64,000 nt of DNA from contig NZ_CP118574.1 of the NCBI RefSeq assembly GCF_028898845.1, positions 1,922,001-1,986,000 of the forward strand, in the 5' to 3' direction. The notes below the pieces were generated by a model, which was not told the origin of the DNA, did no database searches, and saw nothing but the letters and a program-made list of their open reading frames with translations. The position numbers and the translations under genes were made by a program. Source of the stretch: Streptomyces sp. WZ-12 (lineage in GTDB: Bacteria > Actinomycetota > Actinomycetes > Streptomycetales > Streptomycetaceae). Every line of letters begins with the position of its first letter. The stretch's first letter is position 1. Below, in pieces: positions 8,802-15,399 of this stretch.

Positions 8802-9745
8802 CCCTCTCGTCGCAGTGTCGCCCCGACCTCGCGCAGCAGGCTGAGCTTGGTCGGCTTGGGCGGTCCGGGGAGCACGTCGTGATCGGCGGCCGCGACCGCC
8901 TGGAGCGCGGCGCGCCCGCCGGCGACGAAGCCGGCCAGCAGCAGCCGGAGCCGCCCGTGCACGCTGTTCACCAGCGGCGCGCCCCGGTCCAGCAGTTCCC
9001 CGGCCCGCTCGGCCTGGAAGGCGATGAGCGCCCGCACCGACGGTCCGCCGGTCGGCGCGGCCAGATCGTCCTCGGTGACCCCGAAGCTCTTCATGTCGTC
9101 GGCGGGGAGGTAGATCCGGTCCCGGCCGAGGTCCTCGGCCACGTCCTGGAGGTGTTCGACGATCTGGAGCGCGGTGCAGATGGCGTCCGAGAGGCGGATG
9201 CGCTCGGGGCTGGAGGTGCCGGTGACGCCGAGCACGAGCCGGCCGACGGGGTTGGCGGACAGCTCGCAGTAGGCGGCGAGGTCGTCGTAGGTGGCGTAGC
9301 GACTGACCCGCTGGTCCTGGCGGTTGGCCTCGATCAGGCCGAGGAACGGCTCGGGGGTCAGCGCGCAGCGCCGGACGGTCGGGCCGAGCCGGCGCATCAG
9401 CGGGTGCTTGGGGCCGGGCGCGCGGTCACTGAAGACCCGGTGGAGGTCGGCCTCCAAAGCGTCGAGCAGCGCCGGGCGGTCGTCGTACTGGGTGCGTTCC
9501 AGGCCGAGCAGGACGGCGTCGCCACCGCCGGGGGCCAGGTCGCCGTCGCCGATGTCGTCGACGAGGCGGGCGAAGCCGTACAGGGCCATCAGGTCGGCGC
9601 GCCAGGCGCGGGGCAGGAAGAACGGCGCGACGGGGAAGTTCTCGTGCGCGGCTTGATCGAGCACGGTGCGCGTGTGGTCCCTCCCGCCACTCACCGCCAC
9701 CTTCCGGAGGAAGGCGCGACGCGCCTGCTCGTCTCCTCGGCTCAC
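8798..9745 (-). CDS. hpnC: Hydroxysqualene synthase HpnC
   Basis: HpnC converts presqualene diphosphate to hydroxysqualene. The 315-residue protein shows the HpnC-specific N-terminal signature ENFPVAPFFLP, the first aspartate motif FARLVDDIGDGD and the variant second motif IVEHLQDVAEDLGRDRIYLP. It is the first gene of the hopanoid operon, with about 350 bp of non-coding DNA upstream. The GTG start at 9745 has no clear Shine-Dalgarno. In-frame GTG codons downstream (in KVAVSGG) are alternatives, although they would trim only a short tail. Confidence 0.9.
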   Translation of the reverse strand: MSRGDEQARRAFLRKVAVSGGRDHTRTVLDQAAHENFPVAPFFLPRAWRADLMALYGFARLVDDIGDGDLAPGGGDAVLLGLERTQYDDRPALLDALEADLHRVFSDRAPGPKHPLMRRLGPTVRRCALTPEPFLGLIEANRQDQRVSRYATYDDLAAYCELSANPVGRLVLGVTGTSSPERIRLSDAICTALQIVEHLQDVAEDLGRDRIYLPADDMKSFGVTEDDLAAPTGGPSVRALIAFQAERAGELLDRGAPLVNSVHGRLRLLLAGFVAGGRAALQAVAAADHDVLPGPPKPTKLSLLREVGATLRREG

Positions 9746-10104
9746 CGGGGGCTACCCGGCGCGTTGTGGAGCCGGAGCGAACCAGTAGCCATTGCCGTCA
9801 CGTCTCCCGTTCTACACCGCCGAGCCAAAACAACCCATTTCGGACACGCCGCAGCGTGGGGGCGCCTCCCGCTCGATGAGCGTAGTCGAAAGTGGAGGGG
9901 CGCCCTCCGATCGAGCTTCATCGCTCGCCGGGGTGAATATTGCCCGACTTGCACCAATTTTTCCGTTCAGTACCCGTACAGCTTACGCCGTACATCTAGG
10001 CGTCGATCGATCGGGTACCGAAGCCTCAGGCAACGACCTAACCAACGTCACAGGATGCTCAACCGTTCCCGTATTCACGGGAGTTGACCATTTCTTCACG
10101 TTCG
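9746..10104 (-). promoter_or_regulatory. Hopanoid operon upstream region (359 bp, no gene)
   Basis: No convincing coding frame is seen here. It must hold the hpnC promoter, but no clear -35/-10 pair could be assigned. It is distinctly more AT-rich than the flanking genes between about 9930 and 10090. It contains a bulged inverted repeat at 9857-9908. Confidence 0.5.
9857..9908. repeat. Bulged inverted repeat upstream of hpnC
   Basis: GGGCGCC on the left (9860-9866) pairs with GGCGCCC (9899-9905). An inner TCC/GGA arm is offset by a 2-nt bulge, and TCGA/TCGA lies near the loop. From memory, similar elements with a core like CGATGAGCGTAGTCGAAAG recur between Streptomyces genes; this was not searched. 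Confidence 0.5.
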
Positions 10105-10136
10105 AAGGCCCCCGCGAACCGACTCGCGAGGGCCTT
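10105..10136 (-). terminator. Terminator of the ABC exporter operon
   Basis: A 13-bp stem with one mismatch and a 6-nt loop starts 16 nt after the stop codon of the ATPase gene. It most likely ends the 17216-10152 operon and insulates it from the hopanoid genes. Confidence 0.7.
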
Positions 10137-10151
10137 GCGCGACGGGACGGG

Positions 10152-10955
10152 CTATTTGCCCGTTTCCTTCTCGTACGCCTTGATGACCTCGTCCGTCGGG
10201 CCGTCCATCAGCAGCTCGCCCCGCTCCAGCCACAGCACGCGATCACAGGTGTCCCGGATCGACTTGTTGTTGTGGCTGACCAGGAAGACCGTACCCGCAT
10301 CCTTGCGGAGTTCGCGGATGCGGGCCTCGGAGCGCTTCTGGAAGGCCCGGTCGCCGGTGGCCAGCGCCTCGTCGATGAGCAGCACGTCGTGGTCCTTGGC
10401 GGCCGCGATGGAGAACCGCAGCCGGGCCGCCATACCGGACGAATAGGTGCGCATCGGCAGGGAGATGAAGTCGCCCTTGTCGTTGATGCCGGAGAAGTCG
10501 ACGATGCCGTCGTAGCGCTCGCGGATCTGCTCGCGGGACATGCCCATCGCCAGACCGCCGAGGATGACGTTCTTCTCGCCCGTCAGGTCGTTCATCAGGG
10601 CCGCGTTCACGCCCAGCAGCGAGGGCTGACCGTGGGTGTAGACCTTGCCGCGCTCGGCGGGCAGCAGCCCGGCGATCGCCTTGAGGAGCGTCGACTTGCC
10701 CGAGCCGTTGGAACCGATCAGGCCGATCGACTCGCCCTTGTAGGCGGTGAAGGAGACGCCCTTGACCGCGTGCACCTCGCGCACGCCCATCGACGGCCGG
10801 CGCCGGATGATGCGGTTGAGCGCGGCGGTCGCGCTGCCCTTGCCGGCGCCGGTGCCGTAAACCCGGTAGACGATGTGCAGTTCGTCCGCGATCACCGTCG
10901 GGACCTGCTCCTGCGCCACCTCGGTCGGCTGGACGCCTTCCATCTGCTCAGCCAC
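10152..10955 (-). CDS. ABC exporter ATPase, TagH/Wzt type
   Basis: This is the nucleotide-binding subunit of a two-gene polysaccharide or teichoic-acid-type exporter. The 267-residue protein has Walker A GSNGSGKST, signature YSSGMAARL and Walker B VLLIDEAL. The sequence fits TagH/Wzt/KpsT-type ATPases but lacks the long C-terminal substrate-recognition domain of some Wzt proteins. I chose the GTG at 10955, which overlaps the permease stop by 8 nt and has GAGGAG 10 nt upstream. Its partner is the permease directly upstream. The substrate is probably the product of the CDP-alcohol/GT2 genes in the same operon (inference). Confidence 0.9.
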   Translation of the reverse strand: MAEQMEGVQPTEVAQEQVPTVIADELHIVYRVYGTGAGKGSATAALNRIIRRRPSMGVREVHAVKGVSFTAYKGESIGLIGSNGSGKSTLLKAIAGLLPAERGKVYTHGQPSLLGVNAALMNDLTGEKNVILGGLAMGMSREQIRERYDGIVDFSGINDKGDFISLPMRTYSSGMAARLRFSIAAAKDHDVLLIDEALATGDRAFQKRSEARIRELRKDAGTVFLVSHNNKSIRDTCDRVLWLERGELLMDGPTDEVIKAYEKETGK

Positions 10956-11886
10956 GTCCGTACCGCTCCTCAGCCTTCCAGAAGTACACAAAGCCCGCGA
11001 CGCCCGCCAGCACCGCCCAGCCGAGCGCGAACGCCCAGACGTGCGGCGGCAACTGGCTCGCCTTGAAGCTGTCGATCAGCGCGAACCGGATCAGGTCGAT
11101 GTAGACGGCGGCCGGGTTGCCGTAGAGCAGCACCTCGACCCAGTGCGGGACGTGCTTGCCCTTGAGGATGACGCTGATGCTGAACATCACGCCGGACGCG
11201 TACATCCACGTCCGCATGATGAAGGGCATCAACTGCGCCAGGTCCGGGGTCTTGCTGCCGAGCCGGGCCATGATCATCGCCAGGCCGGTGTTGAACACGA
11301 ACTGGAGCGCCAGCGCGGGCAGCACCAGCAGCCAGGACCAGGTCGGCACCTGCCCGAAGGCGAGCAGGATGACCACCAGCACGCCCATGGAGAACAGCAG
11401 TTGCTGCAACTGCATCAGGCAGAACGAGATCGGCAGACAGGCCCGCGGGAAGTGCAGCGCGCGCACCAGACCGAGGTTGCCGGAGATCGCCCGGGTGCCG
11501 GCCATCACCGAGCTCTGGGTGAAGGTGAAGATGAAGACACCGGTCACCAGGAACGGGACATAGTCCGGGACGCCCTTACGGGTGCCGATCAGCAGACCGA
11601 AGATGAGGTAGTAGACGAGCGCGTTCAGTAGCGGCGTCGCCACCTGCCAGACCTGGCCCAGCTTCGCCTGGCTGAACTGCGCGGTCAGCTTGGCGCTGGC
11701 GAAGGCGGAGATGAAGTGCCGGCGGGCCCAAAGCTGCCGGACGTACTCCACAAGGCTGGGCCGGGCCCCGCTCTGCGCCAGTCCGTACTTCTCGGCCCGC
11801 TGGAGGGGGCTGAGACCTTCGTCGGCGGATGGCGGGGCACTCATGGCGACCGCACTGTCGTGCGTAGTCTCGCTCACAGTTGACAC
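10948..11886 (-). CDS. ABC-2 type exporter permease, TagG/Wzm type
   Basis: The membrane subunit of the exporter is 312 residues, with a hydrophilic N-terminus and about six membrane segments (for example ALVYYLIFGLLIG, LLFSMGVLVVILLAFG, LPALALQFVFNTGLAMIM). The YVRQLWARRHFI segment before the first helix is typical of this family (TagG, Wzm, KpsM). The GTG at 11886 has GAGGA 5 nt upstream. A GTG three codons further in is also possible. The gene follows the GT2 gene after 67 nt and overlaps the ATPase. The pair most likely moves a lipid-linked glycan or polyol-phosphate product across the membrane. Confidence 0.9.
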   Translation of the reverse strand: MSTVSETTHDSAVAMSAPPSADEGLSPLQRAEKYGLAQSGARPSLVEYVRQLWARRHFISAFASAKLTAQFSQAKLGQVWQVATPLLNALVYYLIFGLLIGTRKGVPDYVPFLVTGVFIFTFTQSSVMAGTRAISGNLGLVRALHFPRACLPISFCLMQLQQLLFSMGVLVVILLAFGQVPTWSWLLVLPALALQFVFNTGLAMIMARLGSKTPDLAQLMPFIMRTWMYASGVMFSISVILKGKHVPHWVEVLLYGNPAAVYIDLIRFALIDSFKASQLPPHVWAFALGWAVLAGVAGFVYFWKAEERYGRG

Positions 11887-11953
11887 TTTCGTCCTCAAGG
11901 TGCGCTGCCGGGGACGCCCCGGTTCGCGCCTGATGCTCTCAGATACGAGCTTG

Positions 11954-12853
11954 TCAGATGATGGGAGGGCGGCCCAGCCGGGTCAGGCGCCACACGGTAG
12001 TCCACTTCATGGGACGCCGAGGACCGCAGGCCGTTGACCAGCCCTCCTTGAAGCCGCCCAGCCAAGCCCTGAGTCCGGGCAACGATGGCCGGCGGGCGAG
12101 GGTGAGCAGGAACCAGACACCGAGGTAGACCGGCACCAGCGGGGCGGGGAGGTTGCGGCGGGCCAGCCAGACCCGGTTGCGGGCCACCATCCGGTGGTAG
12201 ACCGCGTGCCGGGCCGGGGCCGTGGTGGGGTGGTGCAGGACCAGGTCCGCCCGGTAGTCGACCAGCCAGCCGGCGTCCAGTGCCCGCCAGGACAGGTCGG
12301 TCTCCTCGTGGGCGTAGAAGAAGTCGTCGGGCAGGCCGCCGACCTCGGTGAACACCGCGGTGCGGGCCGCGTTGGCGCCGCCGAGGAAGGTGGTCACCCG
12401 CGAGGAGCGCATCGGGTCGGAGGCGCGCAGTCGCGGGACGTGCCGGCGCTGGGTCAGCCCGGTGTCCGGGTCGGCGATGCGGAAGCTGATGATGCCCAGC
12501 TTCGGGTCAGCGGCGAACGCCCGCCGGCACAGCTCGGCGGTGTCGGCGTTCGGCAACAGTCCGTCGTCGTCCAGGAACAGCAGCGCGTCCACGTCCCGGC
12601 CGCCCGGGCCGAACGCCTCGATGCCGACGTTGCGGCCGGCCGGGATGCCGACGTTCTCCGGCAGCTCGACGGTCCGCACGGTGATCCCGGGGACGTCCAG
12701 CTCCGGCAGCGGGGCGCCGTTGCCGACCAGCACCACCTCGATCGGATCGCCGTCCTGCTTGGCGACGGATTCCAGCAGCGCGCGCAGCTCGGCGGGGCGG
12801 TTGCCCATGGTGAGGACGACCGCCCCGAGTCGCATGCGGGGTGCCCCGGTCAT
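11954..12853 (-). CDS. Glycosyltransferase family 2
   Basis: A GT-A fold transferase of 299 residues that transfers a sugar from an NDP-sugar to an unknown acceptor. The N-terminal VVLTMGNRPAELRALLESV strand, the metal-binding FLDDDGLL (DxD-like) and the acceptor-side HEETDLSWRALDAGW motif (ED-type base) mark the rhamnosyl/galactosyl-type GT2 group. A C-terminal hydrophobic stretch (VPVYLGVWFLLTLARR) suggests membrane association. Its ATG overlaps the stop of the CDP-alcohol transferase gene (ATGA), so it is translated with it. It probably decorates the polyol-phosphate or lipid product of this operon before export. Confidence 0.88.
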   Translation of the reverse strand: MTGAPRMRLGAVVLTMGNRPAELRALLESVAKQDGDPIEVVLVGNGAPLPELDVPGITVRTVELPENVGIPAGRNVGIEAFGPGGRDVDALLFLDDDGLLPNADTAELCRRAFAADPKLGIISFRIADPDTGLTQRRHVPRLRASDPMRSSRVTTFLGGANAARTAVFTEVGGLPDDFFYAHEETDLSWRALDAGWLVDYRADLVLHHPTTAPARHAVYHRMVARNRVWLARRNLPAPLVPVYLGVWFLLTLARRPSLPGLRAWLGGFKEGWSTACGPRRPMKWTTVWRLTRLGRPPII

Positions 12854-13629
12854 TTGAGCCTGCTGGACGCGAGGATGGACACCAGGTGCAGCAGGGTCTG
12901 GAGCAGCGCGATGCCGGCCAGCACCGCGACGCCGAGCCGGGAGAAGAACAGGTCGCCGCGGACCGCGTCCACGATCGCCAGCACCAGGATCAGCAGCGAC
13001 GCCTCGATCCCGAGCACCAGCCGATGGAACTTCAGCGCCGCGGCGGCCTTGCGGGCCAGCGCCAAACCGGACGAACGCGGCTCGGCCGCCGCCTCCTTGA
13101 CCGGCGGCAGCCCGCCCTGGTGTCGGGCGACGCCGACCAGGTCGGTCTCGGCCTTGATCAGGATCGCGCCGAGCGCGGCCAGGGTGCCCAGGAACGCCCA
13201 GAGCCAGTCGATCCGGCCGGGGCCCCACAGGTCGGCGGCGCGCAGGCCGAAGCCGACCAGCACCGCCGCGTCGCACAGGTAGGCGCCGACCCGGTCCAGG
13301 TAGACGCCGCCGAGCGAGAACTGCTTCTTCCAGCGGGCGACCTCGCCGTCGACGCAGTCGAGCAGCAGGTAGAGCTGGACCATCAGCACGCCGAGCACGG
13401 CGCCCCAGATCCCCGGCACCAGCAGCGCCGGGGCGGCGAGGACGCCGAAGACGGTCATCAGGTAGGTCAACTGGTTGGGCGTGACCTTGGTGTTCACCAG
13501 GTATCGGTCGCAGCGCAGCGAGATTTCCCGCATGTAGAGGCGGCCGGCCCAGTGCTCACCGCTGCGCCGGTCCTTCACGCCCTCGGGGTGAACGACCGGG
13601 CGGAGTTCAGCTACTGATGGTTTCGGCAT
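12850..13629 (-). CDS. CDP-alcohol phosphatidyltransferase with atypical active site
   Basis: This is a membrane-embedded transferase that moves a phospho-alcohol from a CDP-activated donor to an alcohol acceptor. The 259-residue protein has about six hydrophobic segments. The family motif D-x2-D-G-x2-A-R-x8-G-x3-D-x3-D is seen as D91, D94, G95, A98, R99, G108, D112. The last aspartate, expected at 116, is an alanine; the next aspartate is at 120. The ATG at 13629 lies inside the dehydrogenase gene (23-nt overlap) and lacks a strong Shine-Dalgarno, so coupling is likely. It sits between the sn-glycerol-1-phosphate dehydrogenase homologue and a GT2. Donor and acceptor are unknown. Confidence 0.88.
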   Translation of the reverse strand: MPKPSVAELRPVVHPEGVKDRRSGEHWAGRLYMREISLRCDRYLVNTKVTPNQLTYLMTVFGVLAAPALLVPGIWGAVLGVLMVQLYLLLDCVDGEVARWKKQFSLGGVYLDRVGAYLCDAAVLVGFGLRAADLWGPGRIDWLWAFLGTLAALGAILIKAETDLVGVARHQGGLPPVKEAAAEPRSSGLALARKAAAALKFHRLVLGIEASLLILVLAIVDAVRGDLFFSRLGVAVLAGIALLQTLLHLVSILASSRLK

Positions 13630-14668
13630 AGTCGGCGTATGCGTCCCTGATCTGGTCGGTGGTCAGGTCCAGGTGCTCCAGAATCGTGTAGCGGCCCGGA
13701 CGGGTCTTCGGGGCGAACGCGACGGCCTGCACGAACTCGTCGTCGGTGAAGCCGATGTCGCCCGGGGTGACCGGCAGGCCGTGGCGCTGGAGCACCTGGA
13801 CCATCAGCCCCGCGGTCTCGCGGTCGCCGCGCAGGTGGGTGGCGAAGGCGGCCCCGAGGCCGCACTGCTCGCCGTGGCTCGCCGCCCTCTTGGGGAAGAG
13901 GAGGTCGAAGGCGTGGTTGATCTCATGGCAGGCCCCCGAGGCGGGACGGCTGTCGCCGGCCACCGACATCGAGATCCCGGTGAGGACCAGGCCCTCGGCC
14001 AGCACCTGGAGGAAGTTGTCGTCGCTGACGCTCCCGGGGTGGCGCAACACGGCCTCGCCGGCCTGCCGGGCCATCGCCGCGGCCAGCCCGTCGATGTCCT
14101 CGCCGGTCTCCCGGTGCGAGAGCTCCCAGTCCGCGACCGCGGAGATGTTGGAGATCGCGTCACCGATGCCGGAGCGGACGAAGCGGACCGGGGCCTCGCG
14201 GATGATGTCGAGGTCGATCACCACCGCGATCGGGTTGGGCACGCCGTACGAGCCGCGGCCCGCGTCGTTGTCGAGGGTGGCGACCGGCGAGCACAGCCCG
14301 TCGTGCGACAGGTTGGTCGCGACCGCCACCAGCGGCTTGCCGATGCGCGCCGCGGCGAACTTCGCGCAGTCGATGATCTTGCCGCCGCCCAGGCCCACGA
14401 CCGCGTCGTAGTGGCCCTTCTTCATGGCATCGGCGAGCTTGATCGCGTCGTCGAGGGTGCCGCCGCCGACCTCGTACCACTCGGCGCCGGGCAGGGCGGG
14501 GGCCAGCCGCTGGCGCAGCCGGGCCCCCGAGCCACCGCTGATCGCGATGGCCAGCTTGCCGGAAGCCGAGATGCGCTGGTCGGCCAGCACGCCCGCCAGG
14601 TCGTCCAGGGCGCCGGCGCTGATGTCGACGACGACCGGGGACGGAATGAGGCGGGTCAGTACAGGCAT
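13607..14668 (-). CDS. sn-glycerol-1-phosphate dehydrogenase family protein (EgsA/AraM-like)
   Basis: The 353-residue protein is an iron-alcohol-dehydrogenase-fold enzyme of the G1P dehydrogenase group, which reduces dihydroxyacetone phosphate to sn-glycerol 1-phosphate. Visible features are the NAD(P)-binding VVGLGGGKIIDCAKFAA, and metal-ligand regions GIGDAISNISAVADW (Asp), GACHEINHAFD (His) and AASHGEQCGLG (His), in the order seen in archaeal EgsA and Bacillus AraM. It overlaps the upstream nucleotidyltransferase gene by 13 nt. In context it should supply a phosphorylated polyol for CTP activation. The exact substrate (DHAP or another ketose phosphate) cannot be told from sequence. Confidence 0.85.
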   Translation of the reverse strand: MPVLTRLIPSPVVVDISAGALDDLAGVLADQRISASGKLAIAISGGSGARLRQRLAPALPGAEWYEVGGGTLDDAIKLADAMKKGHYDAVVGLGGGKIIDCAKFAAARIGKPLVAVATNLSHDGLCSPVATLDNDAGRGSYGVPNPIAVVIDLDIIREAPVRFVRSGIGDAISNISAVADWELSHRETGEDIDGLAAAMARQAGEAVLRHPGSVSDDNFLQVLAEGLVLTGISMSVAGDSRPASGACHEINHAFDLLFPKRAASHGEQCGLGAAFATHLRGDRETAGLMVQVLQRHGLPVTPGDIGFTDDEFVQAVAFAPKTRPGRYTILEHLDLTTDQIRDAYADYAETISS

Positions 14669-15399
14669 GCGATGTCACGGCCCTTCGCGAGGTCGTCGTG
14701 GTTGTCGATCTCGACCCACTTGACGTCGCCGATCGGGGCCACGTCGACCTTGAAGCCGCGGTTGACCAGTTCCTGGTAGCCGTCCTCGTAGTAGAGGTCA
14801 GGGTCCCGCTCGAAGGTGGTCTTCAGGGCGTCGGCCAGCTCGGCGGCGGCGGAGCCCTCGATGAAGGTGACGCCGATGTACTCACCGGTCGCCTCGGCCG
14901 GGTCCATCAGCTTGGTGATCTTCCGGACGCCCTTGGCGGGGTCCGCGACGACCTTCATCTCCTCGTCGGCGAGCTGCTTGACGGTGTCCAGCGCGAGGAT
15001 GATCTGCTGGCCGTTGCCGCGCGCGGCGAGCAGGTCCCGCTCGACGGAGACCGGGTGCACGGTGTCGCCGTTGGCGAGGATCACCGAGTCGTGGGCCGCG
15101 ATCACGTCACGGGCGCACCACAGGGAGTAGGCGTTGTTCCACTCCTCGGCCTTGTCGTTGTCGATGAGGGTGAGCTTGAGGCCGTACTGCTGCTCCAGGG
15201 CCTCCTTGCGCTCGTACACGGCCTCCTTGCGGTAGCCGACGATGATCGCGACCTCGGTGAGACCGATCTCGGCGAAGTTGCCGAGGGTCAGGTCGAGGAT
15301 GGTCTTCTCGCCGTCGACCGGCACCAGCGCCTTGGGCAGGGTGTCGGTGTAGGGGCGCAGACGCCGTCCGGCGCCGGCGGCCAGCACGAGGCCGATCAT
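14656..15399 (-). CDS. CTP:phosphoalcohol-type nucleotidyltransferase
   Basis: A 247-residue Rossmann-like NTP transferase. The N-terminal signature GLVLAAGAGRRLRPYTDTLP and the metal-binding LANGDTVHP segment are clear. The overall type resembles phosphocholine, inositol-1-phosphate and related cytidylyltransferases rather than long glucose-1-phosphate thymidylyltransferases. The C-terminus ends VKWVEIDNHDDL, a common motif in this group. ATG overlaps the preceding stop (ATGA) with GAAGGAG upstream. With the dehydrogenase and two CDP-alcohol transferases next to it, making a CDP-polyol is the most economical role (inference). Confidence 0.85.
   Translation of the reverse strand: MIGLVLAAGAGRRLRPYTDTLPKALVPVDGEKTILDLTLGNFAEIGLTEVAIIVGYRKEAVYERKEALEQQYGLKLTLIDNDKAEEWNNAYSLWCARDVIAAHDSVILANGDTVHPVSVERDLLAARGNGQQIILALDTVKQLADEEMKVVADPAKGVRKITKLMDPAEATGEYIGVTFIEGSAAAELADALKTTFERDPDLYYEDGYQELVNRGFKVDVAPIGDVKWVEIDNHDDLAKGRDIACLY

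Noticed and set aside
9742..9957. 71-codon minus-strand frame upstream of hpnC
   Set aside because: It has no ribosome site, poor codon bias and runs through the inverted repeat at 9857-9908; treated as non-coding.
10152..12853. Standard wall teichoic acid cluster
   Set aside because: The exporter is of the TagGH type, but TagO, TagA, TagB and TagF homologues are absent and the dehydrogenase has the wrong glycerol-phosphate stereochemistry for TagD-based CDP-glycerol.
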